NCBI RefSeq assembly: GCF_019925205.1
Contig: NC_083560.1
Location: forward strand, 121,741,062 to 121,805,061
Origin: Metopolophium dirhodum
Lineage: Eukaryota; Arthropoda; Insecta; Hemiptera; Aphididae
Direction: 5' to 3'
DNA length: 64,000 bases
The notes beneath the pieces are model-generated. The model had not been told where the DNA came from. It made no database searches and worked only from the letters and a program-made list of their open reading frames with translations. Positions within the stretch are counted from its first letter, which is position 1, and the number at the start of each line of letters is the position of its first letter. Shown here in pieces: positions 52,621 through 64,000 of this stretch. Made by a program: the position numbers and the translations under genes.

Positions 52621-54346
52621 ATTTATATATATCATTTTTTTTTTAAGGTAACGTTGGTGTTTTAAAATTATTGGAAGTTCCTTGCGTATTTATTTATTTA
52701 TTTATTTTCTTGAAAGAGAGAGAACAGGTTTTTTTAAAGTAATCTAGCTGATTTTCAGCAATGATTTTTATTAATTTATCAATCATAGATGACAGCATAA
52801 TAAAATTATTCAATAATCATAATATATGTTATCGGTGTAAAAAAAACGTCGTTTTTTGCTTACCAAAAAGTATAAATCGGTACTAATGAAAGATTAACAC
52901 ACGTGTTGCTCTATTGGTTGTCAAACACGTATGTACTTTATAATATTATTATTGTGTGACTTGAATCGCAATAGATGTACTTCAGTAGGTAACATCGTTT
53001 CTTATAGATGATACAATTCAAAAACTTTGATCGTTAGTTGTGATCAATGATGATAAATTATAATCTCAGATTTAGTTGTAAACGTTAGTCATAAAAGTGT
53101 TGTATAAAAAAATATATAAAAAGTTATATGAATTAACTGTTTTATAAATTTATTACGGTTTAGTGGAGATTGTTACTCATACTTGTACTACAATAAGACA
53201 AGTTGTTGTTATTATTTAAAACTTTCATATTACGGAGACTCGATATTATTATTTCTTAATATTGTAACGAATCGGTCAATTAAAGCTGACATCTCATTAA
53301 AAGTAGGATCGGAATTTTTCGCCGATACGCATATAGTATTACCTCGGTAATTATATAAAAATCGCCAACATGCTAGTAGGAATAAACTGTAAGAGTACGC
53401 TCACACAACAATACCCAAATATGGAAGAATGTATGACGTGTTTGTGTGTGTTAATCATTTCTTTTTTTCGGCGTTGGTCGTACAACTACGAAAAGCAGTG
53501 GGTGGGAATAATAAAAAAAAAAATAATAATAATAGTAACAAAAAAAACGCAATTACGCGAACCTTTGAGCGTTATACTTGCGTGAAATGAATTAGTGACC
53601 ACGTGGAAAGAATAAGAGGAAAGGCGAATGCAAAAAAATAAAAACAAATTCGAATACCACGTCGTTTTTTTTTCCCGGAGTCGTAAATCCCAAATTAATT
53701 TACACGCCACACTCCCACCGTCAAGTTAAATTACGAAAAGCACGAGTAATATATGTAATCCACCCCCACCCCCGACGCTGTTACTATGGTATTTATCGTT
53801 TTTATTATACACGTATTTTCTGGAGAACCGTTTTTCAAGTCCATACACGCGCGCGCATGTGATAATTTAAACTCATGCATATATTCAGTGATATAGCGTT
53901 TCTTTTGAAAAGTAATTTGTTACATTCCTCATTCCTAAGAAATAAAAGTAAATAATTCCAACCCTTCGTCACATATGAAGGAAAACTCGTTCCTATACAT
54001 GGAAAGAACCAGTTAATACCCAGATTATTCAACAGTATAAAAAAACACTAATGCAGGTACGATACGACTGTGTCGTTGGAATTTTTTGCGCCACCGCGGA
54101 ACTGTGTACACATATAAAAATACATAAAATTATATTGTTTGTGATTTCTTTATTTATAATAATATAATAATATATATTATGTATTTTTCGACCGACCAGA
54201 AACGATAAAATACATTATTAAACTCACAGGTATAATCTGATCAACTGAGGCGGTTTTAATATCGTTCTCAAGTATGCGATACATTTATAATGAGAACCTA
54301 ATTCGGTTGGATTGGATTTGCAAATGCGTTGCAGAAAAACAGATAT

Positions 54347-54423
<77 letters not shown>
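54347..54423. repeat. Compound (TA)n(GA)n microsatellite
   Basis: About twelve TA units are followed by roughly 26 GA units with one interruption (GTGAGA). It is the longest dinucleotide tract in the window. The 101-codon minus-strand frame crossing it is an artefact of the repeat. Confidence 0.95.
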
Positions 54424-54425
<2 letters not shown>

Positions 54426-55553
54426 AGAAAGAGGGAGAGATAGAGAAACCTACAAAAACTGCATGCATAGCTTTTTGAAATAAAAAAATAAAATTCACTT
54501 TCAGTCAAGATGCGATTTTTATGGAACACGCTAGAATAGATTTCAGTCGTGTTGGAATATTTATATAACCGTTCTTAAAATAATATCGATTTATTGCTAG
54601 TAATATTATTCTACAATTCAGATTTATATTTTTTGTTTTGTAACACACTACGGAAATCTTATTTAATTGTAATATATTTACTTTTTATTTTAAAAATACC
54701 ATATGTCTGGTTGGTATTGGTAAAGGAAATTTAATAATATGCTAAATCTAATATTATAGGGGTTGTGGTTTATGTTTATTTTTACTGTTTCTCTGCTATG
54801 AAGCTTAATATCTTATTGCTATTGTTGTGGAGATAGTTGTATTAATATTATTTTTTAATGAACATTCTATATTATATTGACCCAAACCTGTTATAATACG
54901 TTATCTCGCAGTTTGTGGTTCTCATAATTTAATACGTTTGTAAATGCAAAAATGGTATGCATATAAGGTACCTAACGTAAGTATTATGTTTAACCTTCTT
55001 TTTTATTTTTTTTATTAGGTTTTTCGTGGCAGTTGTAATGTTTTAATTGAAGGAATTTTAAAAAAAAACATAATCACCATTACAAATAAATAATAATATA
55101 GTAGGTACTGTAAATTATAAAAGTGTGGTCTAGATGAACTTCATAGTATTTGTCTTATTTAATCCATTTAGGTGCAATATAAATATAAACTAATATACAT
55201 ATTATAATGGCATCAAAGTTAGTAAAATGTTACGAGTTAAAATTTACAGTATCCAGTGCATTATAATAATGTAATATAAAAGGTCTGTGTACCTGTATCT
55301 TGTATTTTTTAAGAAGTGGTTTAATATTTTTTTTGTAAAATATGAAGTTCAAAAAATATTATGATTTTGGTGTTAAATATTATTTGAAATTATTAGTAGA
55401 CATCTATAATAGTATTATTATACTAACATATATTATACGCTTAAAGACACTCGTGAAAATGTTGTTATTTTTGGTTAAAAATGACCGATTTACTTTTGTT
55501 AAAATTACGTTACGTTGATGTTTGAAAAAAAAATTAAGTAATGTTATCCTAAT

Positions 55554-55565
55554 AAATATTATATT
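55554..55565. repeat. Target-site duplication, left copy
   Basis: AAATATTATATT is identical to 55858-55869 on the other side of the SINE. The border with the T-run is ambiguous by one or two bases. Confidence 0.7.
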
Positions 55566-55857
55566 TTTTTTTTTTTTTTATTGGGTAACCCGCGGCAACA
55601 TAGGCTATTGGGTGTGGGGAGGGCACTGTAGGTTTTTTATATTGGGTAGATTGGTACACGTGTGTGTTGTGTTTGGCAGAATTTCTAATGGGGCACCCGT
55701 AGGTTTCTGCCGTGCCCCGGGGTGGGGGGATGGCGGCACTTGTTCTCCGGACACCGTGACTTGCACGGAGAAAAATGCCGCCCAGTGGTCGAGGATCGAA
55801 CTCGGACCGGCTGTGCTGAATCCGTCGCGTTAGACCGCTCGGCCACCTTGTCCCCCC
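55566..55857 (-). mobile_element. Intact tRNA-derived SINE with target-site duplication
   Basis: Read on the minus strand from 55857, the element starts with a class II tRNA-like head. It has an A box TGGCCGAGCGG (55845-55835) and a B box GAGTTCGATCC (55803-55793), the RNA polymerase III internal promoter, resembling Ser/Leu-type tRNA. A GC-rich body of about 210 bp follows and ends in an A-tail (the T-run at 55566-55579). A 12-bp direct repeat AAATATTATATT flanks it (55554-55565 and 55858-55869). Crisp boxes and a perfect duplication imply a fairly young insertion. The 103-codon plus-strand frame 55522-55833 is antisense to the SINE and not a gene. Confidence 0.85.
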
Positions 55858-55869
55858 AAATATTATATT
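55858..55869. repeat. Target-site duplication, right copy
   Basis: AAATATTATATT directly follows the tRNA-like head of the SINE and matches 55554-55565. Confidence 0.7.
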
Positions 55870-58800
55870 ATTTTATTACATGATGCTAAATTTAAGAAAC
55901 ATCATGTGCATTTGGCTATTTTTTAGTTGAATTTGACCAGTATTTGATGGATCTTAAGGGAGAATAATATATAAATATTTTGCATGACGTTCAACCACAA
56001 GTGTTTTTTTCGAATTTTAATCACAACCAGAAATTGACGATGGAAAAAATATATTTTAGAAAGTATTTGAACTCTACTTGGGACATTTTAACTTTTCAGA
56101 GGCTAAAATTATATTTAGTGCATTATCATTCTATACTCTTAAAACTTTTTTCTAGACTGTATGATTTAAATAAATAATCATTGAATAAGATAGAACTATT
56201 GATTTCTATTTTACCTTACAGAATACTGGATGTATGAGTAATGGAAGGTTATAGTAGTTACCTATTAATTATTAGTAGTCATGTTAATTAGTTAATAACG
56301 TAACTTATTGCAATTAGCACTACTGAGTTATGGTATGTAACTAATTTTTAAGTTTTTGGGTGTGTTTCCAGTTATCCGTAATTACAAATTAAATTTAAAA
56401 ATAATGATCCATTGCAATGGATGTGTTAAATTTTAATTCAATGAAAAATTATTAATACTATGAAAAACCATTCTGATGGAAACGGTTTGTCGCGTATATT
56501 TTGAAGGATATTTTATTTTATATTTATATAAATTAAAAACAAATCGCATATTGTATAAATATATTATCAATAATTATACTATTGTTTTATACAACACTAC
56601 GAGCTACATTAATAGTTTATGACTTATTTTTTCTCAATTAAAATAACTTTGAAGTAAGTTTTAGGTTAGATAAATTTAAATTTTTTAAATTTATATTTTT
56701 TCCCCCAAATATTTCAAAATTTACTGTGAAATTTTGTTTTAGAAAGTAGAAATTAGTTAGCATTCTACCAAAGTACTAACTAGAGACAATTTTCTACCAG
56801 AAACTTCCCTGTAAGTCGATAATTGGAGCATATTTTTTATTAAAAAAGTGTATTCAAACGATAAAAATAAAAAAAAAATTATAAAAAAACAAGATATTTA
56901 TCGCTTAACTCAGATTTTAAAGCGTATAATAATAACTGACAGAAGACAACTTTACGCAATACGGAATATATTATTAAACATCACTAATGTATACGGTATA
57001 TATTTTATTACATACCTATATAGGTAGCAAATAATATAAAATATATAGATAACAAATAACGATAATAATAATCTTGCTAACTATACATTTTGATAAAATG
57101 ACAATCACCTTAACCAAGATGAAGCACAGAAATTAAAGTAGTCACGCTAACTTGGAAGTAAGTGACAATTTTCATCTGTAATATGCTTTGACGGTTATTT
57201 GTATTCACAGAAGAAAATGTTCTATTCTAGTGAAGTGTTTCTGCTAATGTTGTTAGAAATATTACTTTTAACTAGTCTTCTCATTTAATATAACGGTGAT
57301 CGCTTTGTGAAGAATAGATTTGTTTGCGGTACTCAGTGCAATAGTTTATTAATACAACTTCACACTTTAGGTAAATTAAAAAAAAAAAAAAAAAAAACAA
57401 GTAGATAACAATGAGAAAATATATATCACCGGTATATTATCTTTCTGTCCATTTCAACCTGATTATTAATTATAGTAGATAATTGTGTATACATTGAATT
57501 GATAAAGGTAATGAAGTATAATATGTGCTAACTTATGATATAATATTACGAATTATAATAAATAGAACGTTTATCGATAAATCGGGTAGACTTACGCCAA
57601 TATTAATCAAGTATATTTTTAAAAACTAAGAAAATATCGCCATTGAAAAATAACACCTAATAATATTATTGATTTACTACCTGAAACAAAAAAAAAATAC
57701 AAGACCTTCAATGAAGTTTTCAGTATTATTGGCAGGCCCCTATATCAAGTGATTTATATTAAACATGACTTATTTTATATTAATATGGTTTCATGTGAAC
57801 GTTTTAAAATTTATTAATTGTTTAATATTTCATTATGAATTTCAATGAACTGAAAGCTTTTGATTGTATAATAATATCACACAGCTATATAATATTTGAA
57901 TAGTTAAAATTTAAAAGGAGTTTTAGGTGTATAATATAAGCGTTGGATATTCGCACACATCACGTTTTATTTGTGCGCTCATATTGTATAGCAATAATAA
58001 TACTGAGTACGCGAGAGAATTTAATAACGTTTAGTGGATGAATCTCATTTTTGAAAATGTCCCAACAATGATTCACCAGGTACATTATTATTATATTATT
58101 GAACGTCGATTCTTAACAGCCTTATTGTTTGGTGCCTATATAAATAATAGTAACACCGATTAAAATATTATCTTTGTGCTCGCGTTTATATAATATTTAT
58201 TGCATAAACGAATATCGGCTACAAAGGCTATTATGTATAATATATATTAAACATCCGGCGAGTACAAAGCATGCACGTTGATAATAATTCGTTCTCGTTC
58301 CGTTTTTATTATTAAATCGATAGACGCACCACGTACAAGTATTTTAGCCTGTAGGTTTATGTCGTCACTTGGGCTGATCAAATTCGAAAATGCACGTAAT
58401 GCGTTTATACCTGAGACGCGTAGTACGTCACGTAAGGGTTGATGGTATATACCTACCGTTTCATACAGGTATAATACCAGTGATTGATCAAATATTTAAG
58501 TACCGTATAATACCGAAGTACAGAGGTGCCATATAATACTGGAATACCGAATAAAGTGTCTTGGAAAATATGTATAGTATGAATTTATTACTATGGCTTT
58601 TGTTGTCTATTTAGTTAAAAAATGTTAGACATTTTAGTTCCAAAAGGACTCACACTCACATTGTTTAAAAAGTTTTATATAGGTAGGCAATTGTCATCAT
58701 ATGTTCAATTTTAATTAGTTATCGTAGTGATATTTATGGTAGACATTTGTATTTTGTGCAATCGTGGTTACATAAATGTCGGTTAGTATCGTTTATTTTA

Positions 58801-58943
58801 AAGTTTTATTACATGGTTATTAAGGTGTACCTATGCCAATAAATCATCGTTACGGTATTTTGGTATGTTTTGGTTCAATGGTATTCTAATACATACTGGT
58901 ACCGATTTCAATTCCATCAACTCTACGTAACATCGGTACCTAC

Positions 58944-59037
58944 CTTCGGTGCTACCAACATACAACACCGTAATAATAAAATTGATTATCTCATCCTGTT
59001 GCAGTCGTGATGAAAACGAAAGCGCATTACGCCACAT
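58944..59037 (-). CDS. First coding exon: start codon and signal peptide of the CUB-LDLa receptor
   Basis: This exon encodes residues 1-31, beginning MWRNALSFSS and ending VLYVGSTE. The segment IINFIITVLYVG (about 18-28) is a hydrophobic core after a charged stretch, as expected of a signal peptide, so the downstream domains would enter the secretory pathway. An in-frame TAA sits directly before the ATG at 59037, which fixes the start: no upstream ATG can be used in this frame. The donor reads GAAG|GTAGGT (intron begins 58943) and leaves phase 1. This fits exon 2, which opens with two bases of a codon; the shared codon becomes valine 32. A TATA-like element lies about 115-130 bp upstream. The link to exon 2 rests on phase, strand and signal-peptide logic, not on homology, so it is less certain than exons 2-5. 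Confidence 0.65.
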
Positions 59038-59109
59038 TTAGTTTGAGAAATAAAAATATTGATTCTCATCGAACAGCGGGTGGTCTTATTTTCTCCACAT
59101 CGAAAACCT

Positions 59110-59165
59110 TACGATCCCGTGACCCTTTGCCCTCGCCTATATAGATTTGACTATATATAAATATA
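59110..59165 (-). promoter_or_regulatory. Probable TATA-containing core promoter of the CUB-LDLa receptor gene
   Basis: On the minus strand the sequence TATATTTATATATA (59165-59152) is followed by a second short A/T box (CTATATAG, 59144-59137). A start site 25-30 bp downstream would be near 59125-59110 and would give a 5' leader of about 75-90 nt before the ATG at 59037. The sequence directly upstream is CpG-rich, as often seen at insect promoters. The TATA match is symmetric enough that it could also serve plus-strand transcription toward 59190; the minus-strand reading is preferred because a coding exon follows in that direction. No transcript data support it here. Confidence 0.4.
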
Positions 59166-59760
59166 GGTGCCACCCGCCGCGGGGGTGGATTCCTCGGAGT
59201 GGTTTTTCACAACACTGTGCAGTCGCGGTGTCAATGACGGTGGTTTCGATAAAGGCAATAGTGTATTCGCGTGAGTGGTGTGTGTCCGGAACGAGGGTGA
59301 GTTGCTAATGCATTTCCGGATTAAAAGTTCGAAAATAAATATTTTCTTTGGAACGCACACGTGTGATGTACGCATTGGTGACGATGAGCGCGCGTGACAA
59401 GGGCGGAAGAAGGGGGAAAATAGGATAGTGAAAAAAATCGGAAAGAGAAAAAACGAGCAAACGAATGGTGATGTAGTGTTTATAGTGATGATTTGGCCCC
59501 GGGGGACCACAACTTTAGAAAAGGTTACGCTCCTCCGCGATTTTCCCCAAACGGTCTCGTATAATACAGGTATATTATTTATGTGGGTATAATATAATAT
59601 AATATACAACGTCAGATTTGGCTTTCGAGTAGTATCCGTTTGAGTGCGCTCATCCCCTCCTCTCACACAAACCGCTAGTTCTTTCGTCGCGAGATTTACA
59701 TGTCCCGAGTTCAGTGACGTCTTATTATATTTACGTAAAGTACCTAAACGTCCCACAGAG
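59166..59760. promoter_or_regulatory. CpG-rich upstream region of the receptor gene
   Basis: This 0.6-kb block has many CpG dinucleotides and G/C runs (for example CACCCGCCGCGGGGGTGG near 59169) in otherwise AT-rich flanks. It contains a 201-codon minus-strand open frame (59151-59756). That frame lacks domain-like sequence and ends in low-complexity Thr/His/Pro-rich residues, so I read it as chance openness caused by GC content. Its position just 5' of the first coding exon suggests proximal promoter and enhancer sequence. Confidence 0.4.
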
Positions 59761-60710
59761 TTGAGGTGCAGCGTTGTAATGCCCCGCGGTAAGACATAAA
59801 ATATTCATTTTCTCCCTAGTTATAAATATTCACCTGCCCAACCGACGACCCTCCTCGTTAATATACTTAGCAATCCTGATTCATGCAATTAAGACGTATA
59901 TGTGTACATGTGTGTTCGTGTATAATATATGTGTACTTACGTTTTATGTGCAAATAATACCGAAATATTATACGAAAATCAGTTATTGTGTTAACACAAT
60001 GCCTATCCTATATAATAATAATATTGCTCGATTTGCTCAGGAAATTATATGAAAGACTATATAATCATTTATACTTAATCAGAGCATTCAAATTGAAGTA
60101 TTTATGGAATAATTTAGGCCATTCAGGCATTATTCAGATCAGCTAAATTATGATTCTTAAAATAATAAAGAAATTAAAAACATTTCGAGGTGTTTGTTTT
60201 TAAATCCGTTGTAGTAAACTGTGAAAAGCAATTATGAATTTGCGACATTAGGCATAATATCACTTAAATATCTAAAATTTTTTAACTTTTATCATCGAAT
60301 ATCAGTGTTTTTATTACGGGAATTTAAAAAAAAAAAGCTTAAAATAAAGCCACAAAAATGTTTATGAACAATTATTGATGTTAAAATGTTGGACAACATT
60401 GGAAATTAAAACATAGTTATCATAGGTACTAAAGATCTAGTATTCAAAAAATAAGAATAATAGAAACTTGAAACAATCTACTTTTACTCAAATGATTTAT
60501 TTTTATACACAAAGAAATATGCAAATATTCCAATTAATTGTAACCTACTCATAGGCATTTGTTGCCTCGTTGTTTTTTGTAAGTTTTTAAAAATAAATTT
60601 AAATGTACGTATTAAAGCAAATTTTGATGTCCATTGTTTGTTTTATAATTTTGAAGATAATACATACTAAGGGAAAATTAGAGCATACTATTAGCATCAT
60701 ATGTCTTTTA

Positions 60711-60730
60711 CCTAACCTAACCTAACCTAG
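60711..60730. repeat. Short interstitial telomere-type (CCTAA)n tract
   Basis: Three CCTAA units plus CCTAG, the complement of the insect telomere repeat TTAGG. At 20 bp it may be chance or a break-repair relic. Confidence 0.6.
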
Positions 60731-62327
60731 TTTGATCCTAGTTACAGTAATAATCTATCATAAACACTTAATCTTTCTAGTATTTCTGGGTAGTAATGTA
60801 TTTATAACTATGATATGATATATGATGTATATTAGACATATAAAAAATATTTGATAAAAACGTGAAGTCTCACAGTAAAATAAAATTCAGACATAATTCG
60901 AAACAAAATAAAATATTATGTGATATTTACACGTCAAAGCATTTTCGAAATTTATTAAAAACTAGAAGATGTAGTTTTTAACTTTCGAAAAATAACAAAG
61001 TCGTATAGCGTACCCAGCAATATATGACCTTTATTCGTAATTCATTTTGTAAACCAGTTATTATCAGTTTATTTTACCATTATTGAGTTTACGCCACCGT
61101 GAAATGATCACTTACAACAGTTTATTGAAATATCTCGCCTGAAGTCACATCCGATACGATACTAAATGTATTTTTAGTCTACTGATAATAATATGACGTG
61201 TATAGGTACTAGAAAATTTACAGTTTATACCAAACGTTATTTTTTTATCGTATCGTTATTATTATTTTTCTTTTATACATCTGCCTACCAGTTTTATTCA
61301 ATTTATATTTTCTGACAAAAACCATGTCGTCGTGAACGTTTTATCCGTTTCTCAAATTCATTTTATTTGTATTTATTTATTTGATTTCCATCGCATGGGG
61401 AAAAAATGAGTATGAAAATCGTTCTACATCTACAAAAGAATATTATATTCGACAAACGTATTGAGAAACTCGTTATAAGCATATGTATTACATATATATA
61501 TACTGCGGGTTTGCTCATATTTGTTACAATAATACTTCTGCAGTGTTCGAAATATCGTAAGTTACAATTTTATTTATACAGAGCCATAGATCTAAAAAAA
61601 AAAATTAATTTTGACTTGGATCACATTACATTGCAGAAAATTGTACGTATATGATTGCCATAATGCATTGGCACTGCCACAGTGTTGTTCGTATGGTTGT
61701 TCAGTTGGTTTTTTTATATTTTTTTTTAACAAATATCAACCATGGAGCTACTATGGCGATTGAAACGCAAACAAATCGGTATTCTTAGCGTATCCGTTAC
61801 AAGGGGAAATATTTAACAACCGTGTAACCATTGGTCATTTCTAAGCGCCAAAGTCTACAAGACACATCGCCTTCAATAATATTGACACGTCTTGCGAATC
61901 TATGTTTTGAATTTACACATGCATATTTAATGAAATGAAAGTAGACAGCCAAGACTATAAATACAAAATGTTTAAAAATGTATTTGTGTGACTGTGGGTG
62001 TACATATTATACTTAAAGGGTTTAACATACATTATAAAAATATGTATTATTTATAACGGTCTCCACAGCCACAAAACACGCACTGCGTTGTTTACTTGCG
62101 GAGTGGCGTTTGCCAGTGTATAGGAAGGTAGGAAGGCACCGGTGCACACATTTGTTAATTGTTTCTATCTACCATAAGATACCATCATAGTTTAAAAAAC
62201 ATAATGTATAGTGCGCAAATATTGTGTTGATATTTTTCACAATTTTTTTTTATGTCTACATATTCAAGTTACATACTACCATTCTAGAGTGTATAAGTAT
62301 AATGTATATGAAAATAATATATATATA

Positions 62328-62805
62328 CTAGCTGATCCCGCAAACTTCGTAACCCGTTAAAAAATAAAATTTTTAAAAAAAATTGCTATTGTTTAACTCC
62401 TTTTGGATACCACTCAGTCTCCCTTGTAGGCAATCCGACTACGTCGGATCGCGGAAAATGTGTGACACTATATCAAGTATGCAATGTGCAACAATTTGAT
62501 TTGATACAGGCTTGCACGTGATCTGCCCGATTAATAGATGAGAGCCAAATAATAAATACTAATTTCTATTAATTGTTTTTCCTACAACTAGTAGCAACCA
62601 TTTATAAGCAAACATTTCAATCGTAAATCTCAAAATACCCGTTTTAGAACCTCCTCGGGTTGAACCTAGGAGGGTTGAAAATTCTCTACGACCTATTCTC
62701 ATACCTACCAAGTATACAAAAAAAAATTCATGAAAATCGGTCAAGCCGTTTCGGAAGAGTTCGACCACTAACACCGTGGCACGAGATTTTTATATATTAG
62801 AGATA
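62328..62805 (+). mobile_element. 3' tail of a non-LTR retrotransposon (RTE-like) or derived SINE
   Basis: It begins CTAGCTGATCCCGCAAACTT, has an internal AAATCGGTCAAGCCGTTTCG block and ends near ACGAGATTTTTATATATTAG beside a TATA-rich target. These words match the conserved 3' regions of RTE-like insect elements as I know them. There is no reverse transcriptase in the 478 bp, so it is a 5'-truncated copy or a SINE that shares the tail. Confidence 0.55.
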
Positions 62806-64000
62806 TATAATAAATGGTTCATTTTGGTATTTTGGTTTTTATCTTTTATACTTAAATAAACAAATTTAAAATATAGATTTAATTTAACCACTACTTAGGT
62901 AAAAACAATTTGTTTTTATATTATATGGAACCGAGAATGATGTGTTAAATATTAAATGGTTCTAATACAATATTAATTATTAAGTGCACAATATAATGTG
63001 ATATATTATTATTTTTAGAAATTTTAATATTTAAAAACGTATTATATTTGTTATTGAATATTCATTGGAGCGACTGTCTTAAAATGAACTTTATTGTACG
63101 ATTTGTGAGGGACGATATTGCACAGTTCTCTCTATAATTTATTGACAGGCACATGAAATAAAAGGGTTGAGTGAAACCGACGTAAACCAAAATCCCAAAA
63201 GGCAAACATAACAAATCGTTACCAAATAACTTTCATTACCTACACATTTCAGACTTTTTTTTTATGGTTTACAATGGATACCTTCTAACCTTTATGGTGA
63301 CGTAAATGTCAAATAAATATATAAATTTTTTTTCTAGTCTATAGAAATACTAATGTTTTTAATAGTGTGGAATGTATTACCATTGTAATGATTCACACAA
63401 TAAACATGCTTGAATAAAGGTAAGTACATTTATTCCATAATTTATGAAATGTATAGTACATTTTTTATGCATATAGCTTAAAAGTTATTTAAAATAATAA
63501 GTTTTGAATGTTTCTATAAAAAAAGTAAAAACTTAATATAATAATTTTTTATAATACATGTATAATTTTATTATAGAATTTTAATATAAGAACTGTTGTT
63601 GATTTAAAATATTACCATTAATGATAAAATAGTTTTATACAATAATATAAGAATTTTAAAAAGAATATCTTAATCTCACCAATGGGTTAGTAACCATACT
63701 TATCTTAATCAGTTGTAATGCCCATACGCCTATTGCCTACAAAAACGATATAATCGATCAATCAAAATGGTACACGAATAAATCATCAATTTTGAAACCG
63801 TCTTGTGAATTTTTGGTAGTTTATTATAATATGAATAAGACAATCATAGTAAAATTATTATTTTTTAACCTGATAATTATTGAAAGTCGAAACAAAGAAA
63901 AAAATATGATATAAATGATTTGTAAATATTGTTATAGCCTGTTAAGATATTTTTTGCTTTCACTATCTGCAATTTCTTTTAGGTATAATTGTTTAAATAC

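Larger units (their letters stand above)
49990..58943 (-). other. Intron 1 of the receptor gene (8,954 bp)
   Basis: The donor is GTAGGT at 58943 and the acceptor GTGTTACAG at 49990. It contains a tRNA-derived SINE, a long TA/GA microsatellite, a G+T-skewed block at about 51300-52620 and otherwise AT-rich sequence. No further in-phase coding exon was found. Confidence 0.65.
1..59037 (-). other. Gene span: CUB-LDLa single-pass membrane receptor (Culd-like), 3' end outside window
   Basis: Five exons join into one minus-strand reading frame: 94 + 224 + 145 + 123 + 192 nt, making 259 codons plus one base. Junction phases are 1, 0, 1 and 1, and all donors are GT (GTAGGT, GTAAGT, GTAAGT, GTACGG). 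Domain order is signal peptide (about 1-28), CUB (38-152), LDLa (158-194) and transmembrane helix (202-232), followed by a basic, serine-rich tail start. Introns are 8,954, 44,885, 949 and 1,541 bp. One CUB and one LDLa before one membrane pass matches the Drosophila photoreceptor protein Culd, a CUB- and LDLa-domain membrane protein linked to rhodopsin and TRPL endocytic trafficking. Neto proteins share the plan but have two CUBs. The exon model is seen in the sequence; the family name is inference. The tail ends in an open donor at 1930, so its remaining exons lie left of position 1. Confidence 0.85.
59761..64000. other. DNA upstream of the receptor gene, no gene recognised
   Basis: AT-rich sequence with a short telomere-type tract and a retrotransposon tail. 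Open frames at 61406-61654 and 62559-62774 are a low-complexity frame and the antisense of the retrotransposon tail. Nothing else is supportable. Confidence 0.5.

Noticed and set aside
54229..54299. Candidate upstream exon with donor CCT|GTGAGT (minus strand)
   Set aside because: The phase required to join exon 2 contains a stop codon.
54224..54529. 101-codon minus-strand open frame with Leu-Ser repeats
   Set aside because: It is a direct translation of the TA/GA microsatellite.
55522..55833. 103-codon plus-strand open frame
   Set aside because: It is the antisense strand of a tRNA-derived SINE.
55793..55857. Functional tRNA gene
   Set aside because: A and B boxes are present, but the acceptor stem does not close and the sequence continues into a SINE body with an A-tail.
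57596..57680. 85-bp candidate exon in intron 1 (minus strand) with a strong TTTGTTTCAG acceptor and GTAAGT donor
   Set aside because: In the phase set by exon 1 it has a stop after about 20 codons and would shift the downstream frame. At most it is a poison or cryptic exon; the direct exon 1 to exon 2 join is better.
59151..59756. Longest open frame in the window (201 codons, minus strand)
   Set aside because: It runs through promoter-like CpG-rich DNA, has no domain-like sequence and ends in low-complexity residues. It also overlaps the TATA-like element of the receptor gene.

Overview
The window looks like nuclear DNA of an insect, most likely an aphid. It is very AT-rich, full of ATAATATTATTATAATA-type strings and GTACCTA/TAGGTAC words, and carries short interspersed elements, foldback repeats and a short (CCTAA)n tract matching the insect TTAGG telomere repeat. 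The species call is inference from composition and style; no diagnostic marker gene is present. Almost none of the long open frames are real genes.

I find one well-supported protein gene. It lies on the minus strand and spans nearly the whole window, from a start codon at 59037 to beyond the left edge. Five coding exons (58944-59037, 49766-49989, 4736-4880, 3664-3786, 1931-2122) have GT/AG borders. Their phases match at every junction (1, 0, 1, 1) and they read as one 259-residue protein: signal peptide, CUB domain, LDL-receptor class A domain, transmembrane helix and the start of a cytoplasmic tail. A 44.9-kb intron cuts the CUB domain in half. One CUB plus one LDLa plus one membrane pass best fits Culd-type receptors; Neto-type proteins (two CUBs) are the main alternative. 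The tail and stop codon are left of position 1. A TATA-like element at 59152-59165 and a CpG-rich block up to about 59760 form the probable promoter.

Layout on the plus coordinates: 1-4880, membrane-proximal exons and small introns; 4881-49765, the giant intron; 49766-49989, first half of the CUB; 49990-58943, intron 1; 58944-59165, first exon and core promoter; 59166-64000, upstream DNA. The giant intron holds a weakly supported plus-strand transcript start (38281-38828), a 125-codon minus-strand open frame beside a 346-bp direct repeat, a 0.2-kb inverted repeat pair around a 1.2-kb loop, a foldback family with AGTGATTCACCA ends, a 5S-rRNA-like SINE, a compact GC-rich hairpin cluster at 8716-8838 and several CpG-rich islands. 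Intron 1 carries an intact tRNA-derived SINE with a 12-bp target duplication. Upstream of the gene is a non-LTR retrotransposon tail.

I see no bacterial, viral, CRISPR or rRNA genes and no functional tRNA gene. The most interesting points are the 45-kb intron inside one small domain, the island-like patches inside that intron, and the structured element near 8.7 kb.
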